A DNA stretch of 64,000 nucleotides from Cupriavidus malaysiensis (GTDB taxonomy: Bacteria > Pseudomonadota > Gammaproteobacteria > Burkholderiales > Burkholderiaceae). Where the stretch lies: the NCBI RefSeq assembly GCF_001854325.1, contig NZ_CP017754.1:3410001-3474000 (forward strand), read 5' to 3'. The translations under genes were made by a program, and so were the position numbers. The notes below the pieces were generated by a model. The model worked only from the letters and a program-made list of their open reading frames with translations, did no database searches and was not told the origin of the DNA. Below are positions 48,366-57,844 of the stretch, piece after piece (the first letter of the stretch is position 1; each line of letters starts with the position of its first letter).

Positions 48366-49017
48366 GGCCGCGCAGCCACTGACTGAGATCCTCGACCGAC
48401 GCCGCGCAGTGCAGCGGCGTCATCGCCTGCAGCGAATCGGCCGGATGGGCGCCATAGCTGACGCCGATCCCCGCCGCGCCGGCATTGATCGCCATCTGCA
48501 AATCGTGCGTGGTGTCGCCGATCATCACGGTGCGCGCCATCTCCTGGCCCAGTTCGCGCGTCAACTCGAACAGCATGGCGGGATTCGGCTTGGAGAAGGT
48601 CTCGTCGGCGCAGCGCGTCGCGTCGAACAAGCGTTCCAGGCCGGTGGCGGCCAGCGCGCGCTGCAGGCCGGCGCGGGTCTTGCCCGTAGCCACGCCCAGG
48701 AAATAGTGTTCCGCGCGCAGCGCTTCCAGCATCTCGCGCACGCCGGCGAACAGGACCAGCTCGGCGTCGCGGGTCAGGAAATGGTAGCGATAGCGCTCCG
48801 CCAGCCGGGGATAGTCGATCGGGTCCAGCGTCGGCACCGCATACGACAGCGCATCCTTCAGCCCAAGCCCGATCACGTGGGCGGCCGCACGATCGTCCGG
48901 CTCCGGCAGGCCCAGATCACGCGCGGCAAGCTGGATGCACTTGGCGATGGTCGGTGTGGAATCCATCAGGGTTCCGTCCCAATCGAACACGATCAGGTCA
49001 AAGCGTTGCCGGGGCAT
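48358..49017 (-). CDS. HAD-superfamily hydrolase, phosphoglycolate-phosphatase-like
   Basis: A 219-residue phosphatase with FDWDGTLMDS (nucleophile Asp), the LGVATGKTRAGL motif II, FSKPNPAML and VMIGDTTHDLQMA (motif IV). It follows rluC, as in many proteobacteria. The substrate is unproven; Gph or a general nucleotide phosphatase are both possible. The ATG at 49017 is closer to the conserved start than 49068. Confidence 0.88.
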   Translation of the reverse strand: MPRQRFDLIVFDWDGTLMDSTPTIAKCIQLAARDLGLPEPDDRAAAHVIGLGLKDALSYAVPTLDPIDYPRLAERYRYHFLTRDAELVLFAGVREMLEALRAEHYFLGVATGKTRAGLQRALAATGLERLFDATRCADETFSKPNPAMLFELTRELGQEMARTVMIGDTTHDLQMAINAGAAGIGVSYGAHPADSLQAMTPLHCAASVEDLSQWLRGHG

Positions 49018-49080
49018 GGTTCTGGGTGTCCTCGTCTGTCGTTCTGTTCTTTTCGGTAGCGGCCGCAAGCCAGCCGGTGC

Positions 49081-50082
49081 TCAGCCGGGCCGCCCCGCCT
49101 GTTCGCGCAGTTGCTGCAGGAAGGCCTGGCACTCGGCCGGCAGCGGCGCGCGCACCGTGATCGCCTCGCCGGTCGACGGATGGGCGAAGGTCAGCTGGTG
49201 CGCATGCAGGAACATGCGCCGCAATCCGGGCCGGGCCCCGGCCCGGGCCAGCGCCTTGTTCAAGGCGAAGTCGCCGTACTTCTCGTCACCCGCGATGGGA
49301 AAGCCCGAGTGGGCGAGGTGCACGCGGATCTGGTGCGTACGGCCGGTCTTGAGTTCGGCCTCCAGCAGCGTGAAGCCGGAGAAGGCCTCGACCCGGTTGA
49401 ACACCGTATGCGAGGCCAGGCCGTCGGCCTGCACCCGCACCCGGCGCTCGCCATCGGGCGTGGTGTATTTGAAAAGCGGGAACTTCACATGCTGACGGGC
49501 ATTGGCGAACTCGCCTGCCACGCAGGCGAAATAGCGCTTGTCGAGCGCATTGCCGCGGATCTGCTCGTGCAGGCCGACCAGCGCCGAGCGCTTCTTGGCC
49601 AGCATCAGGATGCCCGAGGTCTCCCGGTCGAGCCGGTGCACCAGTTCCAGGAAGCGCGCTTCCGGATGGGCCTGCCGCAACTGTTCGATGACCCCGAAGG
49701 CGACGCCGGAGCCGCCATGGACCGCCACGCCGGCCGGCTTGTCGATGATCAGCAGGTGCGCATCCTCGAACAGGACGGGGAAGCTCGCCGGCGGCACGAA
49801 GGCGGTGGAAGGTGCGGCAGTCGCCACGCGAATCGGCGGGATCCGCACCACATCTCCCGCTTTCAGCCGGTAAGTGGCGTCGACGCGCCCCTTGTTGACC
49901 CGCACCTCGCCGGAACGGAGGATGCGATAAACGTGGCTCTTGGGCACGCCCTTGGCCGACTTCAGCAGGTAGTTGTCGATGCGCTGGCCATCGGCCTCTT
50001 CGCCAACCGTCACATACGCCACCTGAGGCCCCATCGCGGGCGCCTGCGCCTCTTTTTCAATTTGATGGCGTAACTCATTCAT
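49081..50082 (-). CDS. rluC: 23S rRNA pseudouridine synthase C
   Basis: A 333-residue enzyme making pseudouridines at 955, 2504 and 2580 of 23S rRNA. The S4 domain (about 40-90: QRIDNYLLKSAKGVPKSHVY) and the HRLDRETSGILMLAK active site with the catalytic Asp are seen. It is divergent from rne, as in E. coli. The ATG at 50082 is preferred over a TTG at 50115. Confidence 0.94.
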   Translation of the reverse strand: MNELRHQIEKEAQAPAMGPQVAYVTVGEEADGQRIDNYLLKSAKGVPKSHVYRILRSGEVRVNKGRVDATYRLKAGDVVRIPPIRVATAAPSTAFVPPASFPVLFEDAHLLIIDKPAGVAVHGGSGVAFGVIEQLRQAHPEARFLELVHRLDRETSGILMLAKKRSALVGLHEQIRGNALDKRYFACVAGEFANARQHVKFPLFKYTTPDGERRVRVQADGLASHTVFNRVEAFSGFTLLEAELKTGRTHQIRVHLAHSGFPIAGDEKYGDFALNKALARAGARPGLRRMFLHAHQLTFAHPSTGEAITVRAPLPAECQAFLQQLREQAGRPG

Positions 50083-50847
50083 TTTCAATATAATTTCCTC
50101 GCTGTTCCGGCCCAAGGACCGGCAGCGTAATCCGGTGTAGGCGATTTATCGCATTTTACACTTTGGGTTGCCGCCAGCCCGGCCGGCCTCACGTCGATTT
50201 GCGTACCCCGCGAACGCCAGGCCGGCGAATGGTGGCAAAAAAGCAGCACGCACGGAACCGTCCGCGCGCAGGAAGCCGACCGAAGTCGGCTTCGGCAATC
50301 TGGGCGGTCACGTGGGAACTGAGTGTTCAGGTAGAACAGAATTTGATGGCGGATGCCCGTGGCATCCGCTCTGGTGAGAGAAGTCCCGTCCGCACCGGCT
50401 AACGGTGCCGGCCGGCAGGCTTGCCTCGCAGCTGGCTGGTATTACCGGCGCCCGGTCGCAGAACTCTAAGAAGGTATAGGTGCGCCCGCCAGGAGATGTC
50501 AGCATGCGGACAAGCATTGTCGTGCCCGACAAATTGCTCTTTGACGCGTCTCGGCCATACCGCGGCCGGCCGCGGTATGGCCGGCGCGCTTTGCCCGGCA
50601 ACCGCCGCCAGCAAGCAGGGTGTTGCGCCGGCATGCTGCACTGAGCAGCCGCCGGCCCTCTCTCACCCCCGCGGCCGTCGCCAGGACGCCGTGGCCTCTC
50701 CTCACCCGCGCCCAGCCGGCCACGCCCATCGGCGTGCCGGCACTCCCGGCAATTCTCCCACCCCCACTCGCTCCCTAGCGTGCTTCACGGAACGCCGCGT
50801 GGCGCCGCATGCCGGTGCCTGGCGCGGCATTGGAGCGAGGTAGTGCG
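50083..50847 (+). promoter_or_regulatory. Long rne leader with four hairpins
   Basis: 765 bases between rluC and rne without a gene. Clear inverted repeats: 50272-50280/50285-50293 (CGAA loop), 50349-50357/50361-50369, 50392-50397/50403-50408 and a 30-bp perfect palindrome at 50553-50582. A TATAAT (50089-50094) without a good -35 could be a promoter. In E. coli the rne leader of about 360 bases carries hairpins that RNase E senses to limit its own synthesis; the same plan is likely here. Confidence 0.6.
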
Positions 50848-53800
50848 ATGAAACGCATGCTTTTCAATGCGACGCAGCAAGAGGAACTGCGCGTCGCGAT
50901 TGTCGATGGCCAGAAGCTGATCGACATCGACATCGAGGCCGCCGGGCGCGAACAGCGCAAGGGCAATATCTACAAGGGCGTGATCACCCGTATCGAGCCC
51001 TCGCTGGAGGCCTGCTTCGTCAACTACGGCGAAGAACGCCACGGCTTCCTGCCGTTCAAGGAAGTCGCCCGCGCCTATTTCAAGGAAGGCATCGACGTGC
51101 GCAATGCACGCATCCAGGATGCCTTGCACGAAGGCCAGGAGCTGATCGTCCAGGTAGAAAAGGAAGAGCGTGGCAACAAGGGCGCCGCCCTGACCACCTT
51201 CATCTCACTGGCCGGCCGCTACCTGGTGCTGATGCCCAACAACCCGCGCGGCGGCGGTGTGTCGCGCCGCATCGAGGGCGAGGACCGCCAGGAACTGCGC
51301 GAGACCATGGCGCAGCTGACCGTGCCCGAAGGCATGAGCATCATCGCCCGTACCGCGGGCATCGGCCGCTCGGCCGAGGAACTGCAGTGGGACCTGAACT
51401 ACCTGCTGCAATTGTGGAAGGCCATCGACGGCGCAGCCGGCGACAACCGGGCCCCGCTGCTGATCTACCTGGAATCGAGCCTGGTGATCCGCGCCATCCG
51501 CGACTACTTCCAGCCCGATATCGGCGAGATCCTGATCGATACCGACGAGATCTACGAGCAGGCCCGCGCCTTCATGAGCGTGGTGATGCCGGACAACCTG
51601 AACCGGGTCAAGAAGTACCGCGACGATGTCCCCCTCTTCTCGCGCTTCCAGATCGAGCACCAGATCGAGTCGGCCTATTCGCGCATGGTGATGCTGCCGT
51701 CCGGCGGCGCCATCGTGATCGACCACACCGAGGCCCTGGTCTCCGTGGACGTGAACTCGGCCCGCGCCACCAAGGGCGCCGACATCGAGGAAACCGCGCT
51801 GCGCACCAACCTGGAAGCGGCCGATGAGATTGCCCGCCAGTTGCGCCTGCGCGACCTGGGCGGCCTGATCGTGATCGACTTCATCGACATGGAGTCGAGC
51901 AAGGCCCAGAAGGACGTGGAAACCCGCCTGAAGGACGCGCTGCGCCATGACCGCGCCCGCGTGCAGATGGGCAAGATCAGCCGCTTCGGCCTGATGGAGC
52001 TGTCGCGCCAGCGCCTGCGCCCGTCGCTGTCGGAGGGCTCCCACATCACTTGCCCGCGCTGCAACGGCACGGGCCATATCCGCGATACGGAATCGTCCGC
52101 CCTGCAGGTGCTGCGCATCATCCAGGAAGAGGCGATGAAGGAAAACACCGCCGCCATCCACTGCCAGGTACCGGTGGAGGTGGCCGCCTTCCTGCTGAAC
52201 GAGAAGCGCCAGGAAATCAACCTGATCGAACTTCGCTTCAAGGTCAATGTGCTGCTGATCCCCAACAAGCACCTGGAGACGCCGCACTACAAGCTGGAAC
52301 GCCTGCGCCACGACGATCCGCGCCTGGAGGACAGCATGGCCAGCTACAAGATGGCCGAGGCCGCCGCCAAGGAGCTGGAAGCCGATACCAGCTACAGCAG
52401 CCGCAAGAAGGAAGATGCCAAGCCGCGCCAGGAAGCCGCGGTGAAGGGCATCACGCCCGAGCAGCCGGCCCCGGTGTCGACGCCGCGCCCCGAGCGCGCG
52501 CCGCGCCAAGAAGTGCCTGCTGCGCCGCCCGTGCCTGCCACCCAGCCGGTCGCCAGCGGTGGCTTCATCGCCTGGCTGAAGGGCTTGTTCGGCGCCAAGC
52601 CGGCAGCCCCGGCCGTCGAGCCCGCCAAGCCAGTGGCCGCCGAGGCACGCACCGGTGAAGGCCGCCGCGAGCGTGGGCCGCGCGGCGAACGCACCGAACG
52701 GGGTGAGCGTGGCCAGGGTGGGCGCGGCGAGCGCGGAGACCGTGGTGAGCGCACCGATCGCGGTGAGCGCGCCGAGCGCGGCGAACGCCAGAGTGGCCGC
52801 GGCCAGCGCGGCGAGCGGCCGGCGACGGAGCAGAAGGGCGAACGCCAGCCGCGTCCGCAGCGCCAGCCGGCCGACCTCCAGGCCGCACCGGCCTCCCGCC
52901 AGGCGGAAGCCGGCCAGGAACGCCGCGAGCGCGGCGAGCGCCCCGACCGGGGTGAGCGTGGCGAGCGCTCGGAACGCGGTGAACGGGCCGAACGCGGCGA
53001 ACGTCGCGAGCGCAACCGTGACCGCCAGCGCGAACGCGGCGAAGCCCGCGAGAGCGAGGGCGCCGAGGAAGTCGCAGCACTTGCCGCCGTGCCGGAGGGC
53101 CTCTCAGCCCAGCCCGGCACCGCCGCTGCGGCACGTGAAGCCGAGGACAGCGCACGCCTCGACCTGCCGGAAGGCACCGAAGGCGCTGAAGCGGCCGAGG
53201 CTGGCGAGGGCGAAGAACGCCGCCGCCGCAACCGCCGCGGCCGCAACCGCTATCGCCGCGAGCGCGAGGACGGTCAACAGAATGGCGAAGCTGGTGAAGC
53301 CGGCGACGTCGGTGCGGCGCCGGCGCCTCTGGCCGCAGTTGGCGCGGAGGCGGACGCAGTCGCCACCGCCGCGGTGACGCAGGTCGAGGCAGTGGCCGTG
53401 GCACGCGTCGAGCCGGTGGCCGAAACCGTGGCTGCCGCGCAACCGGCAATCGCGGCAGCGGCAGCGGCAGTCGAGCCCGCTCCGGTGGCAGTCGAGCATG
53501 CAGCCGTCGAAGCCGCTGCGAGCGCCACGCCAGCGGTTCCGCTGACCGAGCCGGCCCATGCCGAGCCCGCTCCCGTCACGGTGGCAGCCGCCGCGCCGAT
53601 CCAGCCGGCACCGGCCACGACGGTGGCCGAACCGGCGATCGCCGCCGTCCCGGCACCGGAAGCCGCTGCCGTAGCAGCACCCGCGGTCGCGGCCGTGGAA
53701 GCTGCGCCGGCGGCTGCCGTCGTGGCTCCCGCCCCTGCCGTGCAGGCCGCTGCGCCGGGCAACCTGGAGCCGATGCTGGCTGCTGCCGGCCTGCAGTGGG

Positions 53801-53973
53801 TCCATACCGACAGCGACAAGTACCGTGCCGCGCAGGAGGCCGCCGCCCGCATCGTGCCCGCGCCGCGGGTGCCGCGCGAGCGCAAACCCCTGCCTCCGCT
53901 TCCCGAGGGTCCGATGATCCTGGTGGAAACCGGCGGCAATCAGGTTGAAATGATCTCTTCCGCGCACCAGTAA
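50848..53973 (+). CDS. rne: Ribonuclease E
   Basis: A 1041-residue endonuclease, core of the RNA degradosome. The S1 domain ([20 protein letters not shown]), the 5' sensor and the DNase I-like catalytic part ([23 protein letters not shown] with the metal Asp residues) are complete. The zinc link Cys402 and Cys405 is in CPRCNGTGH. From about 500 on it is disordered: an Arg/Glu/Gly block (about 605-735, RGER-type repeats), then an Ala/Val/Pro-rich block (about 770-990), and a conserved end ([34 protein letters not shown]). GAGG lies 7 bases before the ATG. Confidence 0.95.
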   Translation: MKRMLFNATQQEELRVAIVDGQKLIDIDIEAAGREQRKGNIYKGVITRIEPSLEACFVNYGEERHGFLPFKEVARAYFKEGIDVRNARIQDALHEGQELIVQVEKEERGNKGAALTTFISLAGRYLVLMPNNPRGGGVSRRIEGEDRQELRETMAQLTVPEGMSIIARTAGIGRSAEELQWDLNYLLQLWKAIDGAAGDNRAPLLIYLESSLVIRAIRDYFQPDIGEILIDTDEIYEQARAFMSVVMPDNLNRVKKYRDDVPLFSRFQIEHQIESAYSRMVMLPSGGAIVIDHTEALVSVDVNSARATKGADIEETALRTNLEAADEIARQLRLRDLGGLIVIDFIDMESSKAQKDVETRLKDALRHDRARVQMGKISRFGLMELSRQRLRPSLSEGSHITCPRCNGTGHIRDTESSALQVLRIIQEEAMKENTAAIHCQVPVEVAAFLLNEKRQEINLIELRFKVNVLLIPNKHLETPHYKLERLRHDDPRLEDSMASYKMAEAAAKELEADTSYSSRKKEDAKPRQEAAVKGITPEQPAPVSTPRPERAPRQEVPAAPPVPATQPVASGGFIAWLKGLFGAKPAAPAVEPAKPVAAEARTGEGRRERGPRGERTERGERGQGGRGERGDRGERTDRGERAERGERQSGRGQRGERPATEQKGERQPRPQRQPADLQAAPASRQAEAGQERRERGERPDRGERGERSERGERAERGERRERNRDRQRERGEARESEGAEEVAALAAVPEGLSAQPGTAAAAREAEDSARLDLPEGTEGAEAAEAGEGEERRRRNRRGRNRYRREREDGQQNGEAGEAGDVGAAPAPLAAVGAEADAVATAAVTQVEAVAVARVEPVAETVAAAQPAIAAAAAAVEPAPVAVEHAAVEAAASATPAVPLTEPAHAEPAPVTVAAAAPIQPAPATTVAEPAIAAVPAPEAAAVAAPAVAAVEAAPAAAVVAPAPAVQAAAPGNLEPMLAAAGLQWVHTDSDKYRAAQEAAARIVPAPRVPRERKPLPPLPEGPMILVETGGNQVEMISSAHQ

Positions 53974-54021
53974 GTCGCCAGTCGCAAGGGCAATGCCGCG
54001 GCGGCGTGCCACCGCGGCCCG

Positions 54022-54053
54022 AAGGGGACGGGAAACCGTCCCCTTTTTCTTTT
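54022..54053 (+). terminator. Terminator after rne
   Basis: Ten-bp stem AAGGGGACGG/CCGTCCCCTT with a GAAA loop and a T-rich tail. Confidence 0.9.
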
Positions 54054-54220
54054 CCCCTGCCGGCAAGCTGTCCGGGCCGGCTGCCGCACTCCCCTTTCCC
54101 TTCCGGCGCGCTGCAACACGTGGCGCCTGCGCGCTCGGCTAGAATGACGGCATCAAGTCATCGCGGCGGGAACCGGGGCACACCGCCCGGGCCCCGAGCC
54201 GCGAGCCCCGCCCCCAGGCC

Positions 54221-55345
54221 ATGACCGAGACCGTCATCCCCATCCTCGACCTGCGCGAGCATCGCTATCGCTCGATGGCCTCCGGCATCCCGGCCGAACT
54301 GGTCCCGCCGACCGGCCTGCTTTCCGACCGGCGCGGGCGCCCGCTGCACGATCTGCGCATCTCGGTCACGGACCGCTGCAACTTCCGCTGTGTCTACTGC
54401 ATGCCGAAGGACGTCTTCGACAAGGACTACACCTTCCTGCCGCATGCCGAGCTGCTGAGCTTCGAGGAAATCACCCGGGCGGCCCGGCTCTTTGTTGCAC
54501 ACGGCGTGGAAAAGATCCGGCTCACCGGCGGCGAGCCGCTGCTGCGCAAGAACATCGAAAAGCTGGTGGAAATGCTGGCGCGTCTCGAAACCGTCTCGGG
54601 CAAGCCGCTCGACCTGACACTGACCACCAATGCCTCGCTGCTGGCGCGCAAGGCACGGGCCCTGCGCGATGCCGGCCTGACACGCGTCAGCGTCAGCCTC
54701 GACGCCATCGACGACACCACCTTCCGGCGCATGAACGACGTGGATTTCGCCGTGCGCGACGTGCTGGCCGGCATCGAGGCGGCGCAGGCTGCCGGCCTGG
54801 CACCGCTCAAGGTCAATATGGTGGTCAAGCGTGGCGTCAACGATAGCGAGATCGTGCCGATGGCGGCACATTTCCGCGGCTCCGGCGTGATCGTACGGTT
54901 CATCGAATTCATGGACGTCGGCGCCAGCAACCATTGGTGCATGGACGAGGTGCTGCCTTCCGCGGAAGTGGTGCGCCGCATCGACGCAGCCTTCCCGCTC
55001 GAAGCGATCGGGGCCAACTACCTGGGCGAAACGGCCGAGCGCTGGCGCTACCGCGACGGTGCGGGCGAGATCGGCGTGATCTCCAGTGTCTCCCACGCTT
55101 TCTGCGGTGATTGCAGCCGCATCCGGCTGTCGACCGAGGGACGGCTCTACCTCTGCCTGTTCGCCACCGAAGGCCATGACCTGCGCGAGTTGCTCCGCAG
55201 CGGCCGCAGCGACCTGGAGATCGCCAACGCGATCGCGGCGCTATGGCAGCAGCGCACGGACAACTACTCCGAGCAGCGGAGCGATCCGGCAATCCGCGCG
55301 GCCCGCGCGGAACGCAAGATCGAAATGTCCTATATCGGCGGCTGA
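54221..55345 (+). CDS. moaA: GTP 3',8-cyclase (molybdenum cofactor)
   Basis: A 374-residue radical-SAM enzyme that begins molybdopterin synthesis from GTP. The N-terminal cluster is Cys53, Cys57 and Cys60 in [13 protein letters not shown]; the C-terminal cluster is in [16 protein letters not shown] and LYLCLF. It ends in the functional Gly-Gly (MSYIGG). The first 45 residues form a longer head than in E. coli. It opens the moaA-mobA-moeA row. Confidence 0.95.
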   Translation: MTETVIPILDLREHRYRSMASGIPAELVPPTGLLSDRRGRPLHDLRISVTDRCNFRCVYCMPKDVFDKDYTFLPHAELLSFEEITRAARLFVAHGVEKIRLTGGEPLLRKNIEKLVEMLARLETVSGKPLDLTLTTNASLLARKARALRDAGLTRVSVSLDAIDDTTFRRMNDVDFAVRDVLAGIEAAQAAGLAPLKVNMVVKRGVNDSEIVPMAAHFRGSGVIVRFIEFMDVGASNHWCMDEVLPSAEVVRRIDAAFPLEAIGANYLGETAERWRYRDGAGEIGVISSVSHAFCGDCSRIRLSTEGRLYLCLFATEGHDLRELLRSGRSDLEIANAIAALWQQRTDNYSEQRSDPAIRAARAERKIEMSYIGG

Positions 55346-55378
55346 CCCCGCCCGCCACCGCCCCACCATCGCACACGC

Positions 55379-55990
55379 ATGATGATCCATCCCGACCACG
55401 TCACCGGCCTGATCCTCGCCGGCGGCCGCGGCAGCCGCATGGGGGGCGTCGACAAGGGGCTGCAACTGCTGGACGGCATCCCGCTGGTCTGCCATGTGCA
55501 GGCGCGGCTGACTCCCCAGACCGGGGCGATGCTGATCAATGCCAACCGCAACCTGGAGCGATACCAGGACTTCGGCCTGGTCGTCGTGCCGGATTCGCTG
55601 CCCGGTTTCGCCGGGCCGCTCGCCGGCATGGCAGCCGGGCTGGAACAGTGCCGCACCGCCTGGATGGTCACGGCGCCATGCGATACACCACGGCTGCCGA
55701 CCGACCTGGTAGCACGGCTCGCCCATGGCCTGGCCTCGACCGGCGCGGAACTGGCGATGGCCGTGACACGCGATGCGCAAGGCAGGCGCCAGCCGCAACC
55801 CGTGTTCTGCCTGCTGCCGGTGGCGGCGCGCGACAGCCTGCTGGCCTACCTGTCCGGTGGCGGGCGCAAGGTCGAGACCTGGGCCGCGTCACACCGGCTG
55901 ACCGAGGTCGTGTTCGACGACCCGCTCGCCTTCGCTAATCTCAACACCCTGGAAGAGTTGCAGGCCTTCGGCCGCTGCGCCGCGGACTGA
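55379..55990 (+). CDS. mobA: Molybdenum cofactor guanylyltransferase
   Basis: A 203-residue enzyme adding GMP to molybdopterin for DMSO-reductase-type enzymes. GLILAGGRGSRMGGVDKGLQ binds GTP; TAPCDTPRLPTDLV is the metal site. It starts 33 bases after moaA. Confidence 0.94.
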   Translation: MMIHPDHVTGLILAGGRGSRMGGVDKGLQLLDGIPLVCHVQARLTPQTGAMLINANRNLERYQDFGLVVVPDSLPGFAGPLAGMAAGLEQCRTAWMVTAPCDTPRLPTDLVARLAHGLASTGAELAMAVTRDAQGRRQPQPVFCLLPVAARDSLLAYLSGGGRKVETWAASHRLTEVVFDDPLAFANLNTLEELQAFGRCAAD

Positions 55991-56022
55991 TCGCTCGTCG
56001 CACCTGCCCAATCCGAAACCCG

Positions 56023-57321
56023 ATGCCGTCTTTGCCCCCCCTCCCCTCCTGCCAATCCGACCACGACGCCGCCGCGCTGCGCGTCGACCAGGCGCAACGC
56101 CTGCTCGCCGAAGCGGCCCGGCCAGTGGGAGGTGTCGAACGGGTCGCGTTGCGCGACGCGCTGGACCGCGTGCTGGCCGAGGACGTGATCTCGCCGCTCG
56201 ACGTGCCGGCCCACGACAATGCCGCCATGGACGGCTATGCCTTCGCGGGCGACGCGCTGGACCGGCCGGAGGGGGCCTCGGACGGCTTCGTCACCCTGCC
56301 GGTGGCCGGCACGGCGCTGGCTGGCGGCAGCCGCGGCGACGCACCGCTGGCACCCGGCCAGGCTCTGCGCATCATGACCGGCGCCCTGATGCCGGCGGGA
56401 TGCGATACGGTGATCCCGCAGGAACTCGTCGAAGACGCTGCCGACGGCCACATCCGCTTCTCCGCCAGCGCCGTGGTCCGCGGTGCCAACCGCCGCCTGC
56501 GCGGCGAAGACCTGGCCCGTGGCCGGGCGGCGCTGGCGGCCGGCCGCCTGCTCCGCCCGGTCGATCTTGGCCTGCTGGCCTCGCTGGGCGTGGCCGAGGT
56601 CGCGGTTCGGCGCCGCCTGCGCGTCGCCTTCTTTTCGACCGGCGATGAACTGCGCTCCATCGGCGAGCCGCTGGAGCCCGGCTGCGTCTACGACTCCAAC
56701 CGCTACACCCTGCACGGCATGCTGCGCCGGCTGCATGTGGACCTGATCGACCTGGGGGTGGTGCGCGATGATCCCGAGGCCCTGGAGGCCACCCTGCGCA
56801 GCGCCTGCGAGATCGCCGATGCGGTGATCACTTCGGGCGGCGTCTCGGTCGGCGAAGCCGACTATACGAAGCAGACCATGGCACGCCTGGGCGACGTGCA
56901 GTTCTGGTCCATCGCCATGCGTCCCGGCCGGCCGATGGCCTTCGGCCGCATCGCCTCCGGCGCGCACGAGGCCCTGTTGTTCGGCTTGCCGGGCAATCCC
57001 GTCGCGGTGATGGTGACCTTCTACCAGATGGTGCGCGGCGCGCTGCTGCGCATGATGGGCACCGATGCGCCGACGCCGCCGCGCCTGCGCGTGCGCTGCG
57101 CCCAGGCGATGCGCAAGAAACCCGGCCGCACCGAGTTCCAGCGCGGCGTGCTGGCGCCGGCCGCCGATGGCGGACTGGAAGTCAGGGCCACAGGCCAGCA
57201 GGGCTCCGGCGTGCTGCGTTCGATGAGCGAGGCCAATTGTTTCATCGTGCTGGCCCATGAACAGGGGGCCGTGGCCGCCGGCGATACGGTCGAGGTAGTG
57301 CTGTTCGACGGCCTGGTATGA
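56023..57321 (+). CDS. moeA: Molybdopterin molybdenumtransferase
   Basis: A 432-residue protein inserting molybdate into adenylated molybdopterin. PLDVPAHDNAAMDGYAFAG, the MPAGCDTVIPQE segment, VITSGGVSVGEADYTKQT and LFGLPGNPVAVMVTF are diagnostic. 32 bases after mobA, so one operon. The Mo enzymes served lie elsewhere. Confidence 0.95.
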   Translation: MPSLPPLPSCQSDHDAAALRVDQAQRLLAEAARPVGGVERVALRDALDRVLAEDVISPLDVPAHDNAAMDGYAFAGDALDRPEGASDGFVTLPVAGTALAGGSRGDAPLAPGQALRIMTGALMPAGCDTVIPQELVEDAADGHIRFSASAVVRGANRRLRGEDLARGRAALAAGRLLRPVDLGLLASLGVAEVAVRRRLRVAFFSTGDELRSIGEPLEPGCVYDSNRYTLHGMLRRLHVDLIDLGVVRDDPEALEATLRSACEIADAVITSGGVSVGEADYTKQTMARLGDVQFWSIAMRPGRPMAFGRIASGAHEALLFGLPGNPVAVMVTFYQMVRGALLRMMGTDAPTPPRLRVRCAQAMRKKPGRTEFQRGVLAPAADGGLEVRATGQQGSGVLRSMSEANCFIVLAHEQGAVAAGDTVEVVLFDGLV

Positions 57322-57498
57322 GGCCGGCAACCGGCGCTTCCTGCCTCGCCCCGGGGCGCAGTGTCGTTTTTGCGCACCAGTCTGGCCGCACGCGCGGTCG
57401 CTTTGGCCGGATATGCCCCCCCTCCGGGAGCCGGGCTATGCGCGCCGCTGCCCAAAACGCTACACTTGCGCAACCTCACTCGTTTACAGCCTGTTGTC

Positions 57499-57765
57499 AT
57501 GAATCAGGAGATTGCCTACCTCCACCCGGTCAAGACCGCCCGCGCGCTGGTACTGGTATACCTGTGCTTCTCGGTGCCCATCGTCTCGCTCGGCCTGTTC
57601 GTTGCCTTCGTCCGCTACGGCGATCTGCCGGGCATCACCGTGTTCACGGCCCTGATTCTCAACGCGCTGATCGGCTTCGGCCTGCTGTGGCTGGCCTGCA
57701 AGGCCTATAACTGGGTGGCGGCACGCTTCGGCGGCATCGAAGTCACCATCCGCGAGTGCCGCTGA
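57499..57765 (+). CDS. Small two-span membrane protein, unknown
   Basis: An 88-residue protein from the ATG at 57499 (MNQEIAYLHPVKTARALVLV). Two hydrophobic helices (VYLCFSVPIVSLGLFVAFV; VFTALILNALIGFGLLWLAC) and a short polar end (GGIEVTIRECR). The upstream frame to 57361 looks non-coding. I do not recognise the family. It stands alone between moeA and the convergent rmuC. Confidence 0.6.
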   Translation: MNQEIAYLHPVKTARALVLVYLCFSVPIVSLGLFVAFVRYGDLPGITVFTALILNALIGFGLLWLACKAYNWVAARFGGIEVTIRECR

Positions 57766-57844
57766 GCGGCTGCCCCTGACAGCCTGGCGCCACCGCCGGG
57801 CGTCCTTTCGCCGCTTTCACTCTTTCCTGGCGCCGCCCGCGCGC

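Noticed and set aside
50062..50094. Strong sigma-70 promoter for rne at TTGATG ... TATAAT
   Set aside because: The -10 is perfect but the spacer would be 21 bases, too long for a normal promoter.
52660..53050. Separate mobile or satellite repeat within rne
   Set aside because: The repetition is in-frame coding for the Arg/Glu/Gly tail of RNase E and is typical for that protein.
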